DNA of 64,000 nucleotides, taken from positions 558,001 through 622,000 of the forward strand of contig NZ_CP023434.1 in the NCBI RefSeq assembly GCF_003546865.1. Reading direction: 5' to 3'. How positions within the stretch are numbered: the first letter of the stretch is position 1; the number at the start of each line of letters is the position of its first letter. Source of the DNA: Suicoccus acidiformans. GTDB lineage: Bacteria; Bacillota; Bacilli; Lactobacillales; Aerococcaceae. The translations under genes and the position numbers were made by a program. Shown here piece by piece: positions 44,264-51,696 of this stretch. The notes beneath the pieces are model-generated. The model did not search any database. It saw nothing but the letters and a program-made list of their open reading frames with translations, and had not been told where the DNA came from.

Positions 44264-45295
44264 TTATACTTTTTGGATCCAGCCTTCTGGGGCTTCTTTA
44301 TCGCCGAATTGAATACCGGTCAGCTCATCATATAATGCTTGAGTCACAGGACCAACTTCCGTTTCGGAGTGGAAAATCAGTTTTTCATCGCCATTGGTGA
44401 TGCTACCGACTGGCGTGATTACTGCTGCGGTACCCATTGCACCGGCTTCTTTGAATTGGTCGAGGTCTTTGACATAGACATCACCTTCTTCAACCTTCAT
44501 ACCAAGACGGTGTTCCGCAATATATATAAGGGAATACTTCGTAATACTTGGTAAGATGGATGGAGACTGTGGTGTAACAAAGGTATTGTCTTCTCGAATA
44601 CCAAAGAAGTTCGCTGAGCCAACTTCTTCGATTTTCGTATGAGTGGCTGGGTCAAGGAAGATAGCGTCCGCAAAGCCATTGGCTTTCGCTTCAACTTCAG
44701 CGTCAAAGCTGGCAGCGTAGTTGCCACCAACCTTAGCCGCACCGGTTCCTTTTGGCGCAGCCCGATCATACTTACTAATCATAAAGCGTGCTGGTTGTAA
44801 GCCGCCTTTGAAATAAGCGCCAACTGGTGTAACATAAATGCCGAAGAGGGCTTCGTCAGCTGGTTTTACACCGAGGATATCGCCAATACCGATGAGATAA
44901 GGCCGAATATACAAAGTCGCACCAGAGCCGTAAGGTGGAATCCATGCTTCGTTTGCGTGCACGATTTCTTTGACGGCTTCAATAAAGCTGTCTTCTGGGA
45001 AAGGTGGCAGGTGTATTTTGCGAGCGGATTGAACCATACGTTTCGCATTCTGATCAGGGCGGAATAGGTTAATCGAGCCGTCTTTCGTACGGTAGGCTTT
45101 CATTCCTTCGAAACACTGTTGGCCGTAGTGGATGGCAGGGGAGGCTTCGCTGATGGTAATCATCTTATCTGTGACAATTTCGCCTTCGCCCCATTTGCCG
45201 TTTTTATAATAGGCGCGGTAGCTTTGGCCTGTATCTATGTACCTAAAGCCTATATTATCCCAATCCAACTGGTCTGGTGTAACTTGTGTTGTCAT
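44264..45295 (-). CDS. ilvE: Branched-chain amino acid aminotransferase
   Basis: This 343-residue class IV PLP enzyme interconverts Leu, Ile and Val with their 2-oxoacids. Family marks are QCFEGMKAYRTKDGSINLFRPDQNAKRM (near residue 75), the PLP-lysine region GGNYAASFDAEVEAKANGFADAIFLDP (near residue 200), EEVGSANFFGI and a GTAAVITPVGSI segment near residue 315. The start at 45295 is chosen because AAAGGA is eight bases upstream. The frame remains open without a stop for 25 more codons, through the leader. Upstream lies a structured leader with a terminator-like hairpin; no other ilv genes are near. Confidence 0.95.
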   Translation of the reverse strand: MTTQVTPDQLDWDNIGFRYIDTGQSYRAYYKNGKWGEGEIVTDKMITISEASPAIHYGQQCFEGMKAYRTKDGSINLFRPDQNAKRMVQSARKIHLPPFPEDSFIEAVKEIVHANEAWIPPYGSGATLYIRPYLIGIGDILGVKPADEALFGIYVTPVGAYFKGGLQPARFMISKYDRAAPKGTGAAKVGGNYAASFDAEVEAKANGFADAIFLDPATHTKIEEVGSANFFGIREDNTFVTPQSPSILPSITKYSLIYIAEHRLGMKVEEGDVYVKDLDQFKEAGAMGTAAVITPVGSITNGDEKLIFHSETEVGPVTQALYDELTGIQFGDKEAPEGWIQKV

Positions 45296-45322
45296 ATCTT
45301 TCATCCTTTCTAAAATAAAAAA

Positions 45323-45352
45323 GCCAATCCAGATTATGACATCTAAATAGGC
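45323..45352 (-). terminator. Attenuator-like hairpin in the ilvE leader
   Basis: On the minus strand GCCTATTTAGAT pairs with ATCTGGATTGGC (one mismatch, two G-U pairs) and is followed by TTTTTTATTTT. It lies between the promoter and the ilvE ribosome site, where a terminator would act as an attenuator. Confidence 0.6.
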
Positions 45353-45361
45353 CAGCAGGTG

Positions 45362-45485
45362 TTCACTCAAGCACTATACCTCATGCGCACATGATTGCGC
45401 TAGCATAGGGATATAGTGTTAGTGAATCACACTCTCAATGTCTTTTCTTCACCCAATATCATACCAAAAATGGGCTATAAGTCAA
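45362..45485 (-). promoter_or_regulatory. ilvE promoter and structured leader
   Basis: On the minus strand TTGACT (45480-45485) and TATGAT (45458-45463) are 16 bases apart. The leader then folds into a long interrupted hairpin (45362-45426): TTCACT with AGTGAA, CACTATA with TATAGTG, and an inner GCGCA with TGCGC. The attenuator-like stem follows. The T-box core AGGGTGGNACC is not present, so this is not a recognisable T-box leader. Confidence 0.55.
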
Positions 45486-45522
45486 CAGTATTCTCTCATG
45501 AGAATTTAATTTAGGACAAGCA

Positions 45523-45692
45523 ATAACCTCCCGGACAAACTATGCATCCGAGGGTTATCTTACTGCACACAAATAGGGAAAGCTCCTTCGGTTACGGAAT
45601 CTTTGTTCCAATGAATTTTATCCGGAATGATGTGCCTCGCGTCATCTTCCGCTCTTTGTTGAGGAGCCCTTCCCTCTACAAGTATTATAGCA
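45523..45692 (-). ncRNA. Candidate structured RNA upstream of ilvE
   Basis: A minus-strand extended -10 promoter (TGC TATAAT, at 45684-45692) precedes about 150 bases that can fold as a three-way junction. The closing stem is AGGGAA + GCTCCT (45662-45675) with AGGAGC + TTCCCT (45575-45587). Two inner hairpins are at 45623-45651 (CGGAA...TTCCG type arms) and 45596-45609. A further 12-bp hairpin (45523-45558) follows. There is no credible ORF and no match to a riboswitch class that I know. It may be a separate small RNA or the distal leader of ilvE. Confidence 0.4.
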
Positions 45693-45835
45693 CATAATGT
45701 AAGCGTTTTATAAGGGGCAATTTTAAATTTCGGAAAAAATGAAAGTAAACAGATTCCACGTTGCAAGTTGACTTCTCACTAGATTCTGCCACAATACAAT
45801 TGAGGGTAACGCAAGAAATCCTTACTGCAACCACA

Positions 45836-45872
45836 ATACCCCGAGAAGCGAGCACTACTCGGGGTATTTTTG
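45836..45872 (+). terminator. Orphan intrinsic terminator
   Basis: ATACCCCGAG (45836-45845) and CTCGGGGTAT (45858-45867) form a perfect 10-bp stem followed by five T on the plus strand. No gene precedes it on this strand for 2 kb, so it may end a small RNA starting somewhere in 45690-45830. Confidence 0.75.
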
Positions 45873-45981
45873 CCACCTTCTGAGGAGAAGGCGTGTGGGC
45901 CTAAGGGTTACCCGTTCTTGCTAGGATGATTATCGGCTAAACCGGTGCGAAAATAGTAGAGAGAATCTTCCACTTTAAGCT

Positions 45982-46024
45982 AGCCAGTCCAAGTATATTA
46001 AGCAGCGGACTGGCTCGCTTTTTT
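45982..46024 (+). terminator. Second orphan terminator before mgtA
   Basis: AGCCAGTCC (45982-45990) and GGACTGGCT (46007-46015) pair perfectly, followed by CGCTTTTTTG. Like the preceding one it has no gene in front of it. Confidence 0.75.
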
Positions 46025-46084
46025 GTGTCAACTCAATCGAATGCGCTAACGTTTTAGCCTAAAAAATATTTTGGTCAGAAATAT

Positions 46085-46112
46085 TTGACAAAAGGAATCG
46101 GTGTGCTAGAAT
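46085..46112 (+). promoter_or_regulatory. mgtA promoter
   Basis: TTGACA (46085-46090), a 16-base spacer and TAGAAT (46107-46112) preceded by TGTGC (extended -10) lie about 20 bases before the riboswitch. Confidence 0.75.
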
Positions 46113-46135
46113 GAGTAGTGGAAAATTTAATACGG

Positions 46136-46342
46136 TTTGTTAGGTGAGGCTCCTATGCATACATAGGCTACTGCCCAAGAATGTCCAGAGACGCCAATGG
46201 GTATAACAGGTTCGGTCGAATTAAGGCCCTACATAAGGTAGCTAACGCGAAGCGTTTACGATGCACAGTGCTAAAGCTGCTCAAAGAATCTGAGATTTTT
46301 TTGTGCATTTTTTAGGGGCGTTCACCGGGGGAACGTCTTTTT
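46136..46342 (+). ncRNA. M-box (ykoK) magnesium riboswitch with terminator
   Basis: The leader contains the M-box core: TTAGGTGAGGCTCCTATGCA at its start, ATAGGCTACTGCCCAAGAATG, then GACGCCAATGGG, and the GGCCCTACATAAGGTAG part. An intrinsic terminator GGCGTTC (46317-46323) with GAACGTC (46331-46337) plus a T-run follows, with an alternative pairing partner at ATGCACAG/TTGTGCAT (46261-46308). High Mg2+ should favour termination. The M-box class is established; the assignment here is by its conserved sequence blocks and the Mg2+ ATPase downstream. Confidence 0.92.
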
Positions 46343-46487
46343 TATTTTCCAATTTTTTGCGATAAGAGGGGGAATGGACATGGACTCGCAGAGGTTTAAG
46401 AGCTTTCAAAATAAGCATTGGCTGAGGGGCCATGGCTTTTCAGCTGGTCATTGAAAGCTCGCCAAGAATTTGAGGGAGTGGATTGAG

Positions 46488-49124
46488 ATGACACGTAAGA
46501 TTTGGAAAGATATTGATTTGGCAAAAGCACCGGTAACGAAAGTGCTTGAGTATGTAAATAGTGCGCCGCAAGGCTTGAGTCAAGAAGCAGCTGCTAAGCG
46601 TTTGGCTGAAGACGGGCGCAATGAATTGGATTATGGTGATCAAAAAGGCTTGCTGCGTATCACTTTGGAGGCCTTCTCCTCACCTTTTACGTTAGTCCTT
46701 ATTGTCTTAGCGTTGATTAGTTTTGTGACAGAGTATGTCTGGGTGCCGGCGGCTGAGGCGGATCCGACGAGTGCGATAATTATTATGCTCTTGGTATTGA
46801 TGAGTGGGCTTATTGATATTGTACAAACAGTGCGCTCCAATCAAGCCGCTGAAGCTTTGGACACCTTCGTAGAGGTCACTTCGGCTGTGTGCCGGGATGG
46901 GCTTGTAGCAGAAATTCCCACTGAGGAGTTGGTGCGCGGAGATTTAGTTGAATTAGCGGCGGGTGATATGATTCCGGCTGATTTGCGCTTAATTCATACG
47001 AAGGATTTGTTTGTGTCACAGACTTCATTAACGGGGGAAAGTTATCCGGTTGAAAAGTTGGCAGATGCGAGTCAGGCTGAATTTGCCACTGATGAGTCGA
47101 CTTATCCGACCATGGCTTATATGGGCAGTGAAGTGGTCAGTGGCAGTGGGACGGGTGTCTTAGTGCGAACGGCTCAGGATACACTTTTTGGGGAAGTGGC
47201 CGAGGCCTTACAGGAAGCGCCGGTGAAGACGAGTTTCGATGCAGGGGTAGAATCTACCTCGCGCCTGTTGATTCGTTTTATGTTGCTTATGGCGCCAACG
47301 GTTATTCTCATTAATGGCTTGACCAAGGGCAATTGGTTGCAAGCATTGCTCTTTGGGATTTCAGTGGCGGTTGGATTGACTCCGGAAATGCTACCGATGA
47401 TTGTTAATGCTAACTTGGTCAAGGGTGCGCGGTCCATGGCGGACAAGGGTACCATTGTCAAGAATTTGCACGCCATGCAGAATTTTGGTGCAATCGATGT
47501 ACTCTGTACTGATAAGACCGGTACCCTCACCCAGGACAAGATCGTGCTGCAAACGCACTTGAATATCGACGGCGACGAGGATGAACGGGTGTTGCGCCAT
47601 GCGGTTTTAAATAGCTACCACCAAACGGGTTTGCGAAACTTGATGGATGTGGCAATTATTGAAGCCGCCCAACGTGAGTTGACCTTTGATCCAGATGCCT
47701 ACACGAAAATCGATGAGATTCCCTTCGACTTCAATCGTCGTCGGATGAGTGTCCTTGTCGAAGATGCCTCTGGCAAGACACAGCTGATTACGAAAGGGGC
47801 TATGGAGGAGATGCTCGGTGTTTGCGCATACGTTGAAGTGGCTGGCGAGGTTGAGCCACTGGACGAAGCACACATCGCACGGATTTTAACCAAGGTCGAT
47901 GAGTTAAATGCCCGAGGTTTGCGTGTGATTGGCCTGGCCCAAAAAGCTGACACACCGCGGGAAGTAGGGCTAAGCGATGAATCGGAGATGGTCTTAATAG
48001 GCTACTTAGCCTTTTTGGATCCGCCGAAAGAAACAACAGCTGAAGCTTTGAAAGCTTTAAGTCAGCACTCGGTGCAAGTGAAGATTCTTACCGGGGATAA
48101 TGCCTTGGTGACTCAATCTGTCTGCCGGCAAGTTGGCCTAGATGCAGAGCGTTATTTATCGGGAGCAGATGTGGCCGAAATGAGCGAGGAAGCCTTGAAA
48201 GCGGCAGTTGAAGACTATGACATCTTTGTCAAGTTGAATCCATCGCAAAAGGCTGATTTGGTGCGCTTGTTGCGGGAGAATGGTCACGTAGTTGGCTTTA
48301 TGGGTGACGGGATCAATGATTCCCCGGCCATGCGGGCAGCTGATGTGGGTATTTCGGTCGATAATGCGGTCGATATTGCTAAGGAGTCGGCAGATATTAT
48401 TCTCTTGAATAAAGATTTAATGGTCTTGGAAAAAGGTATTGAATCTGGTCGAACCGTCTTTGGCAATATTATGAAGTATATGAACGCAACCACCAGTTCA
48501 AACTTTGGGAACATGTTCTCCGTGCTAGTCGCCAGCTTGTGCCTACCGTTTCTGCCGATGTTGCCGATGCAATTACTGTTCTTGAATTTGCTGTATGATA
48601 CGGCTTGCTTGGCCTTGCCGTGGGACCGAATGGACGGGGAATATTTGGAAGAGCCGAAGCGTTGGGACGCCGGGAATATTAAGCGTTTCATGCTCTGGTT
48701 CGGGCCAACCAGTTCCGTCTTTGACGTCTTAGCCTATGCAGTGCTCTTCTTTGTTATCTGCCCACAAGCGGTCGGTGGCGCCTATGGACACTTAGGCGAG
48801 GCTGCCCAGACAGAGTTTATTGCCCTCTTCCACACGGGTTGGTTTGTGATTTCCCTCTGGACACAAACGTTGGTACTTTATGCCTTGCGCACACCGAAGT
48901 TGCCTTTCGTGGAAAGTCGGCCATCTTTCATCATGATGGTGGTAACTTTGGGTGGTATCTTAGTGGGGACCTTGGTGCCATATACTCGCTTGGGGGTTGC
49001 CCTGGATATGTTACCTTTACCAAGCAATTTCTGGTGGCTTCTCCTTGCGACAGTGGTCGGGTATCTGCTCTTGGTCACAGTGGTTAAGCATGTGTATGTG
49101 AAGCGTTATGGAGAGTTGTTGTAG
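46488..49124 (+). CDS. mgtA: Mg2+-importing P-type ATPase
   Basis: This 878-residue P3B-type ATPase imports Mg2+. It shows the TGES actuator motif (LTGESYPVEK, near residue 184), the P3B-type PEML segment (VGLTPEMLPMIV, near residue 300), the phosphorylation site DKTGTLTQD (near residue 342), the nucleotide-domain ITKGAMEEML and the hinge GFMGDGINDSPAMRAADVGISV (near residue 605). About ten membrane segments are visible. The ATG at 46488 has GAGGGAG upstream; a TTG at 46470 in the same frame would have no proper site. Control by the M-box riboswitch confirms the substrate. Confidence 0.96.
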   Translation: MTRKIWKDIDLAKAPVTKVLEYVNSAPQGLSQEAAAKRLAEDGRNELDYGDQKGLLRITLEAFSSPFTLVLIVLALISFVTEYVWVPAAEADPTSAIIIMLLVLMSGLIDIVQTVRSNQAAEALDTFVEVTSAVCRDGLVAEIPTEELVRGDLVELAAGDMIPADLRLIHTKDLFVSQTSLTGESYPVEKLADASQAEFATDESTYPTMAYMGSEVVSGSGTGVLVRTAQDTLFGEVAEALQEAPVKTSFDAGVESTSRLLIRFMLLMAPTVILINGLTKGNWLQALLFGISVAVGLTPEMLPMIVNANLVKGARSMADKGTIVKNLHAMQNFGAIDVLCTDKTGTLTQDKIVLQTHLNIDGDEDERVLRHAVLNSYHQTGLRNLMDVAIIEAAQRELTFDPDAYTKIDEIPFDFNRRRMSVLVEDASGKTQLITKGAMEEMLGVCAYVEVAGEVEPLDEAHIARILTKVDELNARGLRVIGLAQKADTPREVGLSDESEMVLIGYLAFLDPPKETTAEALKALSQHSVQVKILTGDNALVTQSVCRQVGLDAERYLSGADVAEMSEEALKAAVEDYDIFVKLNPSQKADLVRLLRENGHVVGFMGDGINDSPAMRAADVGISVDNAVDIAKESADIILLNKDLMVLEKGIESGRTVFGNIMKYMNATTSSNFGNMFSVLVASLCLPFLPMLPMQLLFLNLLYDTACLALPWDRMDGEYLEEPKRWDAGNIKRFMLWFGPTSSVFDVLAYAVLFFVICPQAVGGAYGHLGEAAQTEFIALFHTGWFVISLWTQTLVLYALRTPKLPFVESRPSFIMMVVTLGGILVGTLVPYTRLGVALDMLPLPSNFWWLLLATVVGYLLLVTVVKHVYVKRYGELL

Positions 49125-49139
49125 TAATGTATTGAGTAA

Positions 49140-49164
49140 GCCAGCCTGCGGGCTGGTTTTTTTG
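49140..49164 (+). terminator. mgtA terminator
   Basis: CCAGCC (49141-49146) and GGCTGG (49151-49156) form a short GC stem followed by a T-run. Confidence 0.85.
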
Positions 49165-49406
49165 TTTTTGGAGGCGTGGGGCGTTTCGGCAGGAAAATCA
49201 GGGCGTGTGTGACTTGTCGTGGTATCGTTATGTTGTGTGCAACTCCCGGTTGGTTTGTGTTTTTATGGGTTTTGCTTATGCGGTTTATATTATATGCAGC
49301 GTGAATTTTTCCATTTTTTGTAAGTTGTGAGATGGGAATGGGGCTCCTGGTGAGTATATTAATAGTAGGAGAGATACTTTCTACACGACTAACAAGGAGG
49401 ATTGTG

Positions 49407-50354
49407 ATGCAGAATTTAGCATTGAGTTTTATGGAAGTGTTGGCGGAGCGGGTGACCTTGGATAATCAGGCGCGGGCTAATTTAAAGGCTTTAGAGAAAG
49501 GGAAGCAAGGCGAGGATGCCTTTCGGGAGCGGGTGAAGGAGTTGCTGCCGGAGGGCTGGCTCATGCTCTGTGATCTGAAGTTGCCGACGTCTGCGAGTTA
49601 TTGCCAAATCGATGCTTTGGTGATTGCGCCACACTGTGTCTATGTTTTTGAAGTCAAAAATTATCAAGCGAAGTACCAATACGATGAAGGGCGCTTGGCG
49701 TCTCAGTCGGGTCTGTCTCCTATTCGCGATCCTTTTGGGCAAATTCAGCGGGCAGTGACCGTTGTTAAAGATGCGCTAAGTTACCAAATTCCTGTGACTG
49801 GGCGGGTGGTTTACATGCAGGAATATGATACGGTCGATTTCCAGGGCCAGCGGAGCGGTGAGTATTTGAAACGCTGGCAATTGCAGGATTTTTTCGAAAA
49901 AGAGGCGGAGATGGCGATGTACCGATTTGACCCGGAGTCGGTGAGAAGTGTTCTGCTGGTGCAGCAGATCCAAGATTATCACTGCATTAACTATCAAGGT
50001 CTGAGCCTGCGGCCCCAAGCGCGGACTGGGATTCTGTGCGAGGGATGCTTATCGGGAGCTGTGCGGCGGAATAGTCGGGTGCATATCGCATGTGAGCGGT
50101 GCGGGAAGCTTGAAGCCTTGGAGCGTGCGGTGGTGCGCACCATTTATGATTATGGAGTGCTGTACTATCAAGACGAACTGAAGATCCAGCCGGTGCATGC
50201 CTTTGTCGGGCAAGATGTAAATTTGCATACTTTACGGACGATATTAAAGAAGCACTTTGTTGTTCATAATCATAACAAAAGTTCTTATTACGAGAATCCG
50301 CGGACAAGATTCACCTATCTCGCCAAGGATTATCGCTTTAAATACGATGTATAA
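49407..50354 (+). CDS. NERD domain protein with a C4 zinc-ribbon-like motif
   Basis: This 315-residue protein has an N-terminal nuclease-related (NERD) domain: KGKQGEDAFRERVKELLPEGWLM, LKLPTSASYCQIDALVIAP and YVFEVKNYQAKYQYDEGR match the restriction-endonuclease-like core, with acidic residues and the ExK pair (near residues 83-85). A Cys-x2-Cys-x14-Cys-x2-Cys group (CEGC to CERC, residues ~211-232) probably binds zinc. The biological role of such proteins is unclear. The start at 49407 has AAGGAGG correctly placed; the longer frame from 49332 is not supported. Confidence 0.8.
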   Translation: MQNLALSFMEVLAERVTLDNQARANLKALEKGKQGEDAFRERVKELLPEGWLMLCDLKLPTSASYCQIDALVIAPHCVYVFEVKNYQAKYQYDEGRLASQSGLSPIRDPFGQIQRAVTVVKDALSYQIPVTGRVVYMQEYDTVDFQGQRSGEYLKRWQLQDFFEKEAEMAMYRFDPESVRSVLLVQQIQDYHCINYQGLSLRPQARTGILCEGCLSGAVRRNSRVHIACERCGKLEALERAVVRTIYDYGVLYYQDELKIQPVHAFVGQDVNLHTLRTILKKHFVVHNHNKSSYYENPRTRFTYLAKDYRFKYDV

Positions 50355-50362
50355 TCCTTGGT

Positions 50363-50512
50363 AATGTTTGAAAGGTAATTCAAACGTTATGAAATCGATT
50401 TGCTCATGTTTGAATAGTGCCGCAAACATTAGCAAAAATCTTCGAAAGGTTTGAACGAAGTTTCAAACATTAGCAAAATGATTTGGTCATGTTTGAACGC
50501 TGTTTCAAACAT
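50363..50512. repeat. Four-unit hairpin array, ~42-bp period
   Basis: Imperfect palindromes of the form ATGTTTGAA(C)...(G)TTTCAAACAT begin at 50363, 50406, 50448 and 50489, spaced 43, 42 and 41 bases. The linkers share AGCAAAAT/TTTGGTC-like words. The last unit (ATGTTTGAAC GCT GTTTCAAACAT) is the most regular. The array fills the gap between the NERD gene and the zinc cluster, starting just after the NERD stop. Confidence 0.85.
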
Positions 50513-50600
50513 GAGGAAGCAATCCAGAGGTATTTTGCGACAGTTAAAATAGACAACAAAATGACAGTTAATCAGCAAACATGAAACTTGACACATAAGA

Positions 50601-50652
50601 TTGACACGCTGAGTCATACCCGCTAAACTATAAAACGTAACAATTACTATTA
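50601..50652 (+). promoter_or_regulatory. zinT-adcA promoter with Zur box
   Basis: TTGACA (50601-50606), 17 bases, then TAAACT (50624-50629). A Zur-type box lies at 50632-50652, centred at 50642, with 16 of 20 consensus positions; its core CGTAACAATTACTAT is identical to that upstream of the S14 gene. It covers the expected transcription start, so zinc-loaded Zur should repress. Confidence 0.75.
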
Positions 50653-50676
50653 CCTAAAATAGAAAGAAGGAACATA

Positions 50677-51684
50677 ATGAAGAAACATATCCTACACACA
50701 CTTACAGCAGCCACATTACTTACTGTGGCCACTGCACCAGTTCAGCAGGCAGTATTCGCCAGCGAATCCGACACTAGCGCTGTATCGGCTGAAACTAGCG
50801 AGTCCACAGCAGGAGTAGAATCTGCGCAAGCCACTATCCGAATTGAAGGGCTTAAGGACCATTACCATACAGGCGATGAAGTCGAATTGACCGCTTTATT
50901 GGAAGAGGCAACCGATGCTGAGAGCGTAGATACGGAAGTGTCCTGGCAATGGTATATTCGCGCAGACGACCAGGCCGATTGGCAGGCCGTCCACGGCTTA
51001 ACTTCACAAATCTTCTCCCGTGAGGCAACGACGGACGGCATGCAAGCCAAGGCAGCCTTGCTTGCACCTAATGGAGATGTAATACAAGAATCTGAACCGG
51101 TGACGGTGCATATTGATGATCATCACACTGGAGGTGAAGAAGGAGAGCGGATTTACAAGGGCTTTTTCTACAATGACGAAGTGGCTGACCGTGAACTGTC
51201 CGACTGGGCCGGCGAATGGCAGTCTGTTTATCCGTATTTGAAATCCGGCGCCTTGGATGAGGTTTTTGAGGCAAAAGCAGCTAAAAGTGATACAATGGAT
51301 GCAGCAGAATACAAGGCGTATTATGATACCGGTTATCAAACCGACGTTGCCGAGATTCAAATTGAAGGCGATCAAGTGACTTTTACCAAGGAGAATGGTG
51401 ATAGCCAAAGTGCTCAGTACACCTATGACGGCTATGAAATTTTAAACTATGAGCGTGGTAATCGGGGAGTGCGTTTTGTCTTCAAGCGGACTGACGACAA
51501 TACGGACATGCCAAGCTTTATCCAGTTCAGTGACCATAATATTCATCCAAACAAGGTTGCCCACTTCCATCTCTACTGGGGTGACGACCGGGCGGCACTT
51601 CTGGATGAGGTAGATCACTGGCCAACCTACTATCCAGTCGACTGGACCGAAGCGCAAATTGCCGACGACATGCTCGCCCATTAG
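50677..51684 (+). CDS. ZinT-family zinc-binding protein with Ig-like module
   Basis: This 335-residue exported protein has a signal peptide (cleavage near VFA|SE) and a Ser/Thr/Glu-rich linker (residues ~29-50). An Ig-like module (residues ~52-150; GLKDHYHTGDEVEL, WQWYIRADDQADWQ, VTVHIDDHH) is followed by a ZinT/YodA domain (residues ~158-335) with SDWAGEWQSVYPYL, GNRGVRFVFKR and the metal-binding HPNKVAHFHLYWGDD. In many Firmicutes the ZinT domain is fused to the C-terminus of AdcA; here it is a separate protein encoded 12 bases upstream of adcA. It probably scavenges zinc at the surface and passes it to AdcA. No lipobox. Confidence 0.9.
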   Translation: MKKHILHTLTAATLLTVATAPVQQAVFASESDTSAVSAETSESTAGVESAQATIRIEGLKDHYHTGDEVELTALLEEATDAESVDTEVSWQWYIRADDQADWQAVHGLTSQIFSREATTDGMQAKAALLAPNGDVIQESEPVTVHIDDHHTGGEEGERIYKGFFYNDEVADRELSDWAGEWQSVYPYLKSGALDEVFEAKAAKSDTMDAAEYKAYYDTGYQTDVAEIQIEGDQVTFTKENGDSQSAQYTYDGYEILNYERGNRGVRFVFKRTDDNTDMPSFIQFSDHNIHPNKVAHFHLYWGDDRAALLDEVDHWPTYYPVDWTEAQIADDMLAH

Positions 51685-51696
51685 AAAGGAACTAAT

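Noticed and set aside
45296-45483. T-box riboswitch for ilvE
   Set aside because: The leader has hairpins and a terminator-like stem, but the conserved T-box core AGGGTGGNACC and stem-I motifs are absent.
46081-46340. Mobile element or coding gene upstream of mgtA
   Set aside because: The sequence blocks are those of an M-box riboswitch followed by a terminator; no coding frame is needed.
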